From positions 1 through 64,000 of IMG/VR virus record IMGVR_UViG_3300008339_000021: a stretch of 64,000 nt of DNA. One strand, given 5' to 3'. Of the stretch, positions 7,390 through 16,673 are shown piece by piece; within the stretch, counting starts at the first letter, position 1, and each line of letters opens with the position of its first letter. The translations under genes were made by a program, and so were the position numbers. The notes beneath the pieces are model-generated. The model was given only the letters and a program-made list of their open reading frames with translations, searched no databases and had not been told where the DNA came from. This stretch comes from a virus.

Positions 7390-8595
7390 ATGCCAAAGAA
7401 AATTCAAAACACAACAAAGGCACATTTAGTAAGTGTGCCTCTACCAAATCATGGTGCTAGTTATACTGTAATTAGTCATCAATTTGTTATTGATTATGCT
7501 TATCAAGCCCTTGCTAATGCAGGGTTTGGGATTGTAGATGAAGAGTACAGATGTACTGCTGATGGACAAATTGCTCAGGGAGTTTACAAACTAAACTTTA
7601 ATAATGATCCTGAGTTGTCAATGATGTTTGCTTGGACAAACAGTTATAATAAACAAGTAAAGTTTAAATGTGTAGTTGGTGCATATATAAATAATAGTGG
7701 TTCTGTCATGATCTCTGGAGAAGTTGGAAGCTGGGTTAGAAAACATACAGGTACTGCAGATACAGAAGTCAAAGCTACTATTGATGATTACATTACTAAT
7801 GCATATATGTATTATACTCAGTTATGCTCTGATAAAGCTGTAATGGAAACTATCTCTTTAAATAGAAGGAGACAATCACAGCTGTTAGGGGTACTATTTG
7901 CCGAGTATGAAATACTTACTACAGAACAAGCTAGTGTTGTAAGAGATCAAATGAAGAAGCCTTATCATGTATTTGCTAATACAGATAGTTTATGGGCATT
8001 CTATAACTATGTAACCAATGCATTACAGTCATCACATCCTAAGACTTGGATGGAAGACCAAAGAATCTTGCATTATTTCATAGGAACAATCTGTGACTTT
8101 AGTGCACCAGTTAGTCAACCAGTTCAAGCTGTTAGTGCACCAGTAGAAGATCCTTTATATGTAGATCCAGCACAAACAAATATTCTTGATCAAATTGCAG
8201 AAGTTGAATCAGAAGTGGTGCAAGATGAGACTATCTGTGCAGATGATCTGCACCGATCAGAAGAAATCATTGAAGACACAAATGAACCTGAGATACTTCC
8301 ATTTGATATAGATGAGGATGATGATGCTGTGTTAGATCAATTACTAGTTCCAATTGAAAGGGAAATTGAGGAAGAAAAATCTGAGGACATTTTTCCCCAA
8401 GATAAAATTGTTCAATATACAGATCCTGTAGGTAATGTATTTGAGGCACCAGTTGTTATAGATACAATTGATCTTAATGAAACTACTAAAGCTTCTGTTG
8501 TAGTAGTTGAAAATAGTGAAGATACAGATCTAGATTTTGATCTAGATTTTAATGAAACAGAAACTGGAACAGAGGATGTTCCAGATTTCTTTTGA
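7390..8595 (+). CDS. DUF932-like protein with SSB-type acidic tail
   Basis: The first ~235 residues look like one globular domain: PLPNHGASYTVISHQ, then FAWTNSYNKQVKF, then RRRQSQLLG. This recalls the phage/plasmid DUF932 family (NS-x-G and helical second half); that match is from memory of the pattern and is moderate. Residues ~240-401 are acidic and low in complexity, ending in EDVPDFF, closely resembling the DDIPF tip of bacterial SSB proteins that recruits partners. The gene is 2 bases behind DNA polymerase, so a role as a DNA-binding replication partner is plausible. A strong terminator follows. Start at ATG 7390 directly after the polymerase stop. Confidence 0.8.
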   Translation: MPKKIQNTTKAHLVSVPLPNHGASYTVISHQFVIDYAYQALANAGFGIVDEEYRCTADGQIAQGVYKLNFNNDPELSMMFAWTNSYNKQVKFKCVVGAYINNSGSVMISGEVGSWVRKHTGTADTEVKATIDDYITNAYMYYTQLCSDKAVMETISLNRRRQSQLLGVLFAEYEILTTEQASVVRDQMKKPYHVFANTDSLWAFYNYVTNALQSSHPKTWMEDQRILHYFIGTICDFSAPVSQPVQAVSAPVEDPLYVDPAQTNILDQIAEVESEVVQDETICADDLHRSEEIIEDTNEPEILPFDIDEDDDAVLDQLLVPIEREIEEEKSEDIFPQDKIVQYTDPVGNVFEAPVVIDTIDLNETTKASVVVVENSEDTDLDFDLDFNETETGTEDVPDFF

Positions 8596-8596
8596 C

Positions 8597-8618
8597 ATCC
8601 TTGTTAGCATATAAGGAT
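8597..8618. other. Small inverted repeat downstream of the 401-aa gene
   Basis: ATCCTT/AAGGAT, 6 bp with a 10-base loop, starts at the stop codon of the 401-aa gene and precedes the strong terminator. It may be a minor RNA hairpin; function unclear. Confidence 0.3.
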
Positions 8619-8635
8619 TTATTGATTTATCATCT

Positions 8636-8667
8636 AGGGGGTAGCTTCGGCTATCCCCTTTTTTTTT
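8636..8667 (+). terminator. Strong terminator with UUCG tetraloop
   Basis: The 10-bp stem AGGGGGTAGC/GCTATCCCCT (one G-U pair) is closed by a C(UUCG)G tetraloop and followed by eight T. It ends the polymerase unit. Confidence 0.92.
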
Positions 8668-8696
8668 ATTAACTTAGTTTTACAAAAATAAAAGAC

Positions 8697-8870
8697 ATGC
8701 ATCCAGTAGCATTTAAAAAAGCATTAATTGAAGCATACCTTGCAGGAGCAAGTAGTATGTATTGTGGTTGTTATGAAATGCAAACTAAGGCAAGTGCCAG
8801 AGAATGGTTTGATAATGAATATGGGGAACAAGAGTCAGAAGATTGTGACTGTTGTGAAGAAGATGAATAA
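8697..8870 (+). CDS. Small Cys-rich acidic protein, 57 aa
   Basis: An ATG-started frame encoding 57 residues, beginning MHPVAFKKALIEAYLAGA. It carries a CGC motif (residues 23-25), then KASAREWFDNEY, and ends in a DCDCCEEDE tail. The five Cys residues in two clusters suggest metal binding or a redox site. The gene stands alone between two UUCG-loop terminators, so it forms its own transcription unit; the AT-rich 29 bases ahead of it (with TAGTTTTAC near 8683) must include its start signals unless it depends on read-through. No family recognised. Placement exactly filling the space between terminators supports it being real. Confidence 0.65.
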   Translation: MHPVAFKKALIEAYLAGASSMYCGCYEMQTKASAREWFDNEYGEQESEDCDCCEEDE

Positions 8871-8872
8871 AT

Positions 8873-8902
8873 AAGGGGAGCCTTCGGGTTCCCCTTTTTT
8901 TT
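8873..8902. terminator. Convergent terminator between + and - strand arms
   Basis: The 10-bp stem AAGGGGAGCC/GGTTCCCCTT (one G-U pair) with a UUCG loop is followed by a T-run on the + strand. Read on the - strand the stem is followed by ATTTATT, a weaker T-tract. It lies between the last + gene (stop at 8870) and the last - gene (stop at 8904), so it probably stops both transcripts. Confidence 0.88.
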
Positions 8903-8903
8903 C

Positions 8904-9044
8904 TCATCTACCTTGTGCTCTATAAGCTTTTTTGTAGTTTTTTGATCTTTTAGACTTAGAAGTTTTAGTTTTAGCATGTACACCTGGACGGGTTACTTTT
9001 ACTTTTCTATAAGTCCTTACTGTTCCTGTTGTTGCCTTTGCCAT
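8904..9044 (-). CDS. Small very basic protein, 46 aa
   Basis: An ATG-started frame encoding 46 residues with about a third Lys/Arg: MAKATTGTVRTYRKVKV, RPGVHAKTKTSKSKRSKN, then YKKAYRAQGR. It is the last gene of the - strand operon, 6 bases behind the 2540-aa virion-type gene. I recall similar small basic HAKTKTSKxKxSKNYKK proteins in other Bacteroidota and marine phages, without known function. Its charge suggests nucleic-acid binding, for example DNA condensation in the capsid or a partner of the RNA polymerase delivered with the DNA. That is inference. The compositional signature and tight spacing make the gene itself likely. Confidence 0.75.
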   Translation of the reverse strand: MAKATTGTVRTYRKVKVTRPGVHAKTKTSKSKRSKNYKKAYRAQGR

Positions 9045-9050
9045 TATTTA

Positions 9051-12000
9051 TTATTTTAATTTACCTGCACTTTCAAATCCTTCTAATGCCTTATCTACTT
9101 GACCTGTGTTACCATTAATACCAACACTCTTAAGTAAGTGACCTATAACTTTTGGTGACCCCTCTTGTTGCCAGAAGTATTCACCCTCTTTTCTACTATA
9201 GTATGCTTTATCATTAAATGTAATTAGTTGGAATACATCTTCAAATATTTTAGCATATAAACTAATGGTATTTCCAAATGCAGATGTAGTTGTAGTAACC
9301 ATTTTAATATAATCATCTGCTCCAAGGTTTACACCAGCAATTGTTGGTAGTGGAACAAATGCTGAAGTTTCAGCTTGTACACCTAATAATAATAAAAGCA
9401 TATGATTTTGAATAAATCCCCATGTTTTAAAGTCATCAGTAAATAAAGCTCCTGATCTTGCTCTAAGTTTATCAAATCTTTTCTTATCATCTGGATCATA
9501 ACCCCAAAGCATTGATGCAAGAAGAGCGGCAGTTATTATAAATAATCCTTCAGAAAGAGTTCTCATCAAATCTCTTTTTTGATCAAGTGGCATATAAGCC
9601 CAATACTTACCTTTACTTTTAATAAGTTCTTTCATTCCAAGATATGCATTTACATAAAAGCCCATAGTAGTTTTACCGGTCATCCAATCATATCTTTTTT
9701 TCATTTTTGGTTTCCAGAACTTACCATCTTCTATTTCTACTGCAGCTCCCCATCTGTTTGTAAGCATTGGTATAAACCACTTTCTCATGAATGTAAACAT
9801 TCTATATGGTAAATACATATTACCTTCAGCTTGAGCAAACTTATCATATGAACCATACAATCTGTGAGATACACCCTGAAATTTATTTCTAAACTGTTTA
9901 AATTTCTCAGATTTAGCAATTATAATTTCTTTACCTTCTTCAAATTCTATAGCACTAACAACTTTATTTCTTTGCTGAAGTTCTTCAACAGTAACACCAT
10001 ACATTTGAGCAATTTCTTCAAGTGTTTGACCTTTAACATACTCATGATATACTGTTCTATTATACCATGCTGGATCAACACCTGGTTTTAATTCAGCTAT
10101 ACCAGTATCTTTATTAAGTTGCCATGCATCTTTATAGTTAATAGTGATAGTCTTACCATTAGAAAGTCTTTGCTCTACTTTTTCAGCATTTAAAAATGCA
10201 CCAAAAAGTTGTAAAGCTGCTTCCATTTCAGCATTTTTTCTAATGTTGTACATCCACTCTCCATTCATAAGATCCTTTGACATGTTTCTAGAGACAGATC
10301 TTCCAAAGTCATCTTCAAATTTAAAGGCTGCATCAAACATTTCAATTATCTGAGATGATAATGCAGGAACACCTTTTGTATATACACTCTTAGCTACCCA
10401 CTCTAACATAGCTGGAGTAGCCCATAGTTTACCTTTTCCTAAATCTTTTACAGTAATAAATCCACCACCAGCTGATTCAATAATATTTTGTACTATCTGA
10501 CCATATCTGTTTTTTAAATCTGAAGGTAAGTTTACTGCTAGTGAAGCTCTTGATGATAGCTTTTGTAGTTTGCCAATAAATTTATCTAAGTAGACAGAGC
10601 TTCCCTCACCGCTATATTGTTTACCATAGTATTCTCTTTCAATAAGAGATCTTACTTGGCCGGCTCTATTATTAGTAGCACCCGGTTTTACAGTATGAGT
10701 AAGTTTACCTTTTATCCTATTTATAGTTTTACTATAAGTGTTAGGAGTCTTTGGTGCATTAGCTGGATCCTCTAATGTATCTAGTATAGAATTAACAAGA
10801 GGAAGAGTTTGTAATAATTGTGACTGTTGTTCAAGAGATAGTAAATACTTAAACATTCCTCTAACAACATCTGGATCAGTATTATCTATATCTAGATTAT
10901 ATAATCCAGTTACCGGAATATATGAAACTTCTTCAGAATTTAAATCAGTATTTACAAGTCTATACTCTTGAAGATTATTATCTCTTTCATAGTTGTGTTC
11001 TAATTCAACTTCATCTACAGACTTACCCCAAGCATCTCTTATTGACTGACCAATACCTTTTTTAATCTGAGAATATCTTTCACCTAATTTACCAGCTTGT
11101 AATCTAGATAGGTTATCTCTTAATACATAGCGTGGCATATCTAGATATAACTTAGACTTATTAGACTTATCTTCTTGAAATGAAAGATGAGCTTCTTTCA
11201 TTACCTCAAGGAGTTGGAATCTTACACTATTTGGTTGATCCTTAAGCCTCATGTAATCCTTGTTAATGTATCTATCATCTTTAGCAGAATTAGGATCATT
11301 TACATTAGTAAATAATCTTGGAAGATATTGACCTTTATTGTCAATGTGTACACCAACTTGTAATTCTACTTCACCTGTCTGAGGATTGTAACCTGTTCTA
11401 TATTTATCTTTTATTCTATAAATAGAGTGTCTAGCATTAGGTAAACCATTAAAGGTTTCTTCTTCTCCTGTTAGCTCATTAAGCAATACAGTTTTTTCAT
11501 AGTACTCTGGATTCTTTGGAACAGACAAAGAATTGGCCATAGTTCTTTCATACTTGACTTCAATTTTTCTAGTCTTTCTATTTTTAACCTTTCTAGAAAC
11601 GTGATTAACTCTAAACCAATCTACTAGTTTCCCATCTTTTTCTAATAGGGCTTTCATTTCATCACTGTTGATGAAATTAGTTGCATCTTCAACATTAATT
11701 GGTGCAACATTTAATCTCTGCAAATGCTCATTTAATGCATCAACATAATATTCAGTAGGTATCTTTTGAGTTAATGAAGATAAGTCAGCATAAATACTTT
11801 GCATAAGAGCCACTTCACCTACAGATAAACCAGTCTTAGCTTGTTTTTCCAACAATGTTCTATATCTTAACTTTTGTTCTGGTGTTAGTTTTGCTGGATC
11901 TTTTTTACTTATAGCAATATATAAATCAAGTTCTTCAGACTCATCTCTAGAAAGTCCAGTTTTAGTATCAAATTTAGCTTTGTAATCAATAATTTTTTGA

Positions 12001-15000
12001 TTAAGCTCTTTAATTGTTTTTAACTTATCTACACCTAACTCTTCTGGAATAGGTTGACCCTGCTCATCTTTATAAGCATACATTAAGTTATAGATTTCAC
12101 TATAGGCATTGCTGATATCAAAATCTTCTTCTATTACAGTATTAACTTTTGATTGTAAAGCTTTAAGTTTAGTAATCAAGTCTTTTCTAGAATTATAAAA
12201 GTCTTCAGTATAAGCAACTCTTAAATTTTGCTTTACCCATTCTTTTTTAGCTTCTTCTATTTCTTCAGGAGTAGCTCCTTCTTGATCCTTTAAACTTAAA
12301 AATTCATTAAATGCAGTTTGTAAAGAGCCAGCTCTTGGGATAAACTCATAATAGTCACCGGTACTTTCTCTATGTTCAAGAAGTATTCTAGTAATAGTTA
12401 AGTCATAAATACCATTGATTGGATCATCTACTTTATCACTACCATCAGCATACTTTAATGAATACAAATTTTTGTAATCTTGCCAAAGTGACTGAAGTGT
12501 AGAATATTTTTGAAATCTTTCTAGCTCATCTGTTAACTCATTTGATTCATTGTTATATGCATCAAGAGCCATTTTTCTTGCAAGCCATGCCATCTTTCCT
12601 ATATCACCATACTTATCAAACACACTATCTTTTTGATAGACTTCTTGAATGTACTCATCATGCATATAGTCTCTTTTAAAAGCTCTATATTCATCAACAG
12701 CAGTTCTAATTTTTTCTTGATCTTCAGATGACCATGCCTCATCAATTTTATATTCAAGTAAATCCTGAACATATCTCCAACCATTTCCAAACTCATTCAA
12801 AAAAGTTAATATTTCTTTTTCAACTGGCTTTTTTGTTTTAGGATCTACATAAAGTATTTTATCCTTAAACATTAATAAGTCTACTAATTGCCTTGTTTTT
12901 AAAGTACTATAACCTATTTTTTCTAAAAGTGGTTGAAGCTTTTTTCTAAATTGATATGACTTTTCCAGGGCCCTGTTATTAGCTTCAGTTATCTGATCAT
13001 TAATAAAAATAGCTAATCCACCTACTATAGGGTCATTACTAGAAGTATAGCTCTCAAAGAATCTGTTAAACCAACTTACATCTTTTAATTTACCTGACAG
13101 ACCATCAGTAATTGTATCTTGATTTAGCAAAAACTCTTTATAGTCATCAATAAATTTCTTAATGTATTTAGATTCAATTCCTTTCTTTTCATACTTTGCA
13201 TACAACTCATCTAAATCTTGATCTGTAAATGATTGTTTGATAACACCATTGTATAATTCTTCAATCTCCGAAACAGATAGTTTATTAGTTAATGCATTTT
13301 TTAAATTATTTCCAAGTTCTTGCATTAGGAAATCATTCATATACCCAGTGACTTCTACATAAAAGTTGACACTGTTTTCTTGATAGATATCTCTAATTTT
13401 TTTGTCTGCTCTGAGTAAATTATTCTTTGTCTCATTAATGAGATCTGTTAGTTCATTTGGTTGAGTAACATCAAAATCATCTTGCTCAATTAAGAATTCA
13501 TCAAATGTGTTAAACATATCATTCCATGATCTAATTGAGCTTCTATATAAAAAGAGAAGAGCTACAGCATCCCTAGAGTTAAACTCTTTTGTTTTCTGCA
13601 TTCTATTTAGATCACTAAATATATTCTGAGAAATATTATTGACTACAGCAACACTATTAATAAAACTTCTAGCTCTGTTAGTAAGATCTTGAGTTCTTGC
13701 TCTTTCAGCTTCAACTGTATTTTTGATTATCTCATCAACAGATAGGTCTTCATAGTTAGTTATTGTTTGAAAGCCAGCTAAACTTCTTTTTATTCTTGGC
13801 AATAGTTCTTTAGTACCTTTTACAAATAATGCTTCTTTAAGCATTTTCTGATACAAAGGTGATCTAGTTTTAAAGTTTATTGCCTTTTCATAAATTAATT
13901 GATTAGTAGCAAACAAGTCATTTATAGATTCTTGAATTTTATCAGCCTTAACATCTTTTACAAGTCTGTTAGCCATGTCTTTAATTTCCCTAGCAAAAGC
14001 TACTATGTCTTCATTTTTTATGGCTTCAACATTATACTCAAAAGTATCTGTCAATAACATTTCTGCTAACTTATCTATCTTTGTATTTACATTAATGTCA
14101 GCTACCTTTACTTTAGAGCCAAAAATCTTTTTAAGTAAGTCTTTTAATACACTTAATAATTTACCTATAAATGACTCAAATCCTTCTGATTCAATTTGAT
14201 TAGTTACCTGATTAGCTGCTTTTCTTTGTAAAGCATATGCTAAAGTTTCCTCCATAAAGAGGGGATTAAGTTGCCTTTCCCCATTTGCATCTATAGTATA
14301 CTCAGGTAATTCTGGATAGTTTTTTATAACATGATCTCTTATTATCTGACCTTCAGTAGTTGCCATCAAACTATTATAGAGATTGGTAAATAGAGTTTTG
14401 TTTTCTCTATAGATTGCTCTCAATAGTGGGTGGGATAATTCATGGAGTACTGTATCAAAATTTACATTGTCTCCTACTATGTATACAGCTCCTCCAAAAA
14501 AGAATGCTGGTTCTCCATTATATTTTTTCTTTCTTGATTCAAGAATTTGTCTAGCTTCTTGCTCAGTTACATACATATACTGAACACCTAATGATTCAGC
14601 AATTTTTTGTCCTAATGCATCTGCAGCTTCTTTTGCTCTCTCATTATTTATTTTTCCTTCATCAACTGTTAAATCACTTTTGTCAGGCATATTTGTAAAA
14701 TGATCATCTGCAAAAGTAAAATATCTAAAACCTCTATTAGTAAATTTATATTTGTCTTCAAAGAAAGGTTGGAAGTATATAAGATCTGTTAAGTCTTTAC
14801 CTCTACCCATGTTTATTTTTGCTTCAAAGATTTGTTTCCAGTCTTTATAGTACTGATCAAATATTTCTGGATAATTTCCTTCTTGGGTTCTTAAAAAGAA
14901 ATCAAGTACATATCTCTTAGGTCTAGTAACCATATTGGGAACAATTTTTCCCCCATAACTTGCTAATCCATCTTGTACAGTTTCTGTTTCAGTAGGATGT

Positions 15001-16673
15001 TCAACATAACCCGTAATTGTAATTGACTCTCCCTTCTTATGATCTTTACCAATAAAGGCAGTATCAAAATTCCAACTAGGAAATTGTTCTTTTAAATTTT
15101 TATACCAAGATTGTGCTTCAAGATATGGTAAAACTTCTTTTTTAAAAGTTTCAGAATTTTTTCTGCTCCTAGCTTTACTTAATGGTAAGCCTCTTTCTTC
15201 AATCCATTTAAGGAACTGAGCTGCATTTTTCTCACTGTTAAATTGCTCAAGACTAATAACACCATCAATATCATGCAGATCTTCAGATATAGCTCTTACA
15301 ACTCTACCATACTTTCTTAATACTAATGAGCCACTAAGAAAGTATTCAAATGGAGAATTAAATAATTTTTCTACAATCCCTTTAGCAAATGGGTCTCTAT
15401 TTAAACTTTGATTATAATACTTTTGCTCAAACTCTTCTCCCTTGCTTGAAAAGAACTTACCATTTGAATCCTCATAGTAACTTCTAATAAACTTCTCATA
15501 GTTCTTTTTATAAACATCATCAACAATATCTAAGACAGTGTCTCTTAGTTCAGCTTCCTTGTATATAGTTATAGCTTTATTGTCCTTAATATTTGCTTGC
15601 CACCAGTTCCATAGTTTATTGAACATTCTAATAATCCAATTTTCAGCATATTTATCTTTGTAGCCTAAACTTTCAAAGTATTCTTTGCTTATATCAGGAT
15701 TTTTTCTTTTACTACCATCATATCCATTTTCAACACCAACAACTAACATACCGGCAATAAACTCAATAATTACTTGCCTGTGTGCATATGGGTTAAATCT
15801 AGCTGGGTCATATTTGTAGATTTCTCTAACTGTTTCTGCAGCCATATCTCTCTCACCATATGGTGTAACTTCTTCCGCAGTTTGTTCATCTTCTACTTCA
15901 AGCCTTCTTGTATTGTATTTATTGTACAATTCATCATATCTGCTCCAGCTATTTATACCTTTCCAAAGCTCTAAACCAAGTTTAGATTTTTTACCAAGAA
16001 ATTGAAATATAACATTTGCAGACTGCATAGCTAATGTCTTGTCTGATACATTTCTTTTAAGTGCCATATACTTTTGAAGTATATCAAATGCAGCTAAAGG
16101 ATCCTCTTTTGTTCTTCTTACACCATTCTCATCAATCCAAGTTCTTCTATCTGAACTTATTATTTCATCAAGATCCTGATCAATTTTAATGTTTAATCCT
16201 TCCATGAAAGAAATAAGACTAGTTCTTAGTCTATTACTAAACTCCCTATTTAAAGATGAATTATTAAAGTTATCCCTCATAAACATAGGGTTTAAACTTT
16301 CATCATCCTCAAAGTTTGATACAGGTTCTTTTAGAATATCAAAGTCTTTAGTCTCTTCTTTTATTTCTTGTTGGATTCTAACATCATCAAGTATTTGGAA
16401 TAACTCATCATTTGGTTGAGCATAAAGTGTAACATTTATGTCATCCCTATAGAATCTAGATGAATATGGATATCTTGTTTGAACCTCATATGGTTCATTG
16501 AAGAAAGAATCATTTTCTTCAAGTTTTAGATTTGGATACTTGAGCTGTATAAATCTGGTAAATTCTTCATTAAATTTATTAAATTCAATTGGATCCAATA
16601 TATCATTGAATTCACCAAGTATACCTCTCTTTTTTAAATCTTCTAAAACTGTTGACCTAGATTCACAAAACAT
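9051..16673 (-). CDS. Giant multi-domain virion-type protein (NTase-like, zincin-like, LysM)
   Basis: About 2540 residues from the ATG that overlaps the upstream stop codon (TAATG at 16671-16675); an earlier in-frame TTG at 16682 is less likely. Visible parts: a nucleotidyltransferase-like signature (GSL near 448, then LHDID with D468/D470); a zincin-like HELSH at 744-748; long helical, charged coiled-coil regions; a LysM-like module near 2205-2255 (GQTLEEIAQMYGVTVEELQQ); and a hydrophobic segment near 2372-2390 (LFIITAALLASMLW). By position next to the virion RNA polymerase it is most likely packaged and ejected with the DNA. LysM suggests peptidoglycan contact during entry; the other domains suggest effector activity in the host. 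It resembles the large crAss proteins flanking the polymerase. Exact role unknown. Confidence 0.85.
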   Translation of the reverse strand: MFCESRSTVLEDLKKRGILGEFNDILDPIEFNKFNEEFTRFIQLKYPNLKLEENDSFFNEPYEVQTRYPYSSRFYRDDINVTLYAQPNDELFQILDDVRIQQEIKEETKDFDILKEPVSNFEDDESLNPMFMRDNFNNSSLNREFSNRLRTSLISFMEGLNIKIDQDLDEIISSDRRTWIDENGVRRTKEDPLAAFDILQKYMALKRNVSDKTLAMQSANVIFQFLGKKSKLGLELWKGINSWSRYDELYNKYNTRRLEVEDEQTAEEVTPYGERDMAAETVREIYKYDPARFNPYAHRQVIIEFIAGMLVVGVENGYDGSKRKNPDISKEYFESLGYKDKYAENWIIRMFNKLWNWWQANIKDNKAITIYKEAELRDTVLDIVDDVYKKNYEKFIRSYYEDSNGKFFSSKGEEFEQKYYNQSLNRDPFAKGIVEKLFNSPFEYFLSGSLVLRKYGRVVRAISEDLHDIDGVISLEQFNSEKNAAQFLKWIEERGLPLSKARSRKNSETFKKEVLPYLEAQSWYKNLKEQFPSWNFDTAFIGKDHKKGESITITGYVEHPTETETVQDGLASYGGKIVPNMVTRPKRYVLDFFLRTQEGNYPEIFDQYYKDWKQIFEAKINMGRGKDLTDLIYFQPFFEDKYKFTNRGFRYFTFADDHFTNMPDKSDLTVDEGKINNERAKEAADALGQKIAESLGVQYMYVTEQEARQILESRKKKYNGEPAFFFGGAVYIVGDNVNFDTVLHELSHPLLRAIYRENKTLFTNLYNSLMATTEGQIIRDHVIKNYPELPEYTIDANGERQLNPLFMEETLAYALQRKAANQVTNQIESEGFESFIGKLLSVLKDLLKKIFGSKVKVADINVNTKIDKLAEMLLTDTFEYNVEAIKNEDIVAFAREIKDMANRLVKDVKADKIQESINDLFATNQLIYEKAINFKTRSPLYQKMLKEALFVKGTKELLPRIKRSLAGFQTITNYEDLSVDEIIKNTVEAERARTQDLTNRARSFINSVAVVNNISQNIFSDLNRMQKTKEFNSRDAVALLFLYRSSIRSWNDMFNTFDEFLIEQDDFDVTQPNELTDLINETKNNLLRADKKIRDIYQENSVNFYVEVTGYMNDFLMQELGNNLKNALTNKLSVSEIEELYNGVIKQSFTDQDLDELYAKYEKKGIESKYIKKFIDDYKEFLLNQDTITDGLSGKLKDVSWFNRFFESYTSSNDPIVGGLAIFINDQITEANNRALEKSYQFRKKLQPLLEKIGYSTLKTRQLVDLLMFKDKILYVDPKTKKPVEKEILTFLNEFGNGWRYVQDLLEYKIDEAWSSEDQEKIRTAVDEYRAFKRDYMHDEYIQEVYQKDSVFDKYGDIGKMAWLARKMALDAYNNESNELTDELERFQKYSTLQSLWQDYKNLYSLKYADGSDKVDDPINGIYDLTITRILLEHRESTGDYYEFIPRAGSLQTAFNEFLSLKDQEGATPEEIEEAKKEWVKQNLRVAYTEDFYNSRKDLITKLKALQSKVNTVIEEDFDISNAYSEIYNLMYAYKDEQGQPIPEELGVDKLKTIKELNQKIIDYKAKFDTKTGLSRDESEELDLYIAISKKDPAKLTPEQKLRYRTLLEKQAKTGLSVGEVALMQSIYADLSSLTQKIPTEYYVDALNEHLQRLNVAPINVEDATNFINSDEMKALLEKDGKLVDWFRVNHVSRKVKNRKTRKIEVKYERTMANSLSVPKNPEYYEKTVLLNELTGEEETFNGLPNARHSIYRIKDKYRTGYNPQTGEVELQVGVHIDNKGQYLPRLFTNVNDPNSAKDDRYINKDYMRLKDQPNSVRFQLLEVMKEAHLSFQEDKSNKSKLYLDMPRYVLRDNLSRLQAGKLGERYSQIKKGIGQSIRDAWGKSVDEVELEHNYERDNNLQEYRLVNTDLNSEEVSYIPVTGLYNLDIDNTDPDVVRGMFKYLLSLEQQSQLLQTLPLVNSILDTLEDPANAPKTPNTYSKTINRIKGKLTHTVKPGATNNRAGQVRSLIEREYYGKQYSGEGSSVYLDKFIGKLQKLSSRASLAVNLPSDLKNRYGQIVQNIIESAGGGFITVKDLGKGKLWATPAMLEWVAKSVYTKGVPALSSQIIEMFDAAFKFEDDFGRSVSRNMSKDLMNGEWMYNIRKNAEMEAALQLFGAFLNAEKVEQRLSNGKTITINYKDAWQLNKDTGIAELKPGVDPAWYNRTVYHEYVKGQTLEEIAQMYGVTVEELQQRNKVVSAIEFEEGKEIIIAKSEKFKQFRNKFQGVSHRLYGSYDKFAQAEGNMYLPYRMFTFMRKWFIPMLTNRWGAAVEIEDGKFWKPKMKKRYDWMTGKTTMGFYVNAYLGMKELIKSKGKYWAYMPLDQKRDLMRTLSEGLFIITAALLASMLWGYDPDDKKRFDKLRARSGALFTDDFKTWGFIQNHMLLLLLGVQAETSAFVPLPTIAGVNLGADDYIKMVTTTTSAFGNTISLYAKIFEDVFQLITFNDKAYYSRKEGEYFWQQEGSPKVIGHLLKSVGINGNTGQVDKALEGFESAGKLK

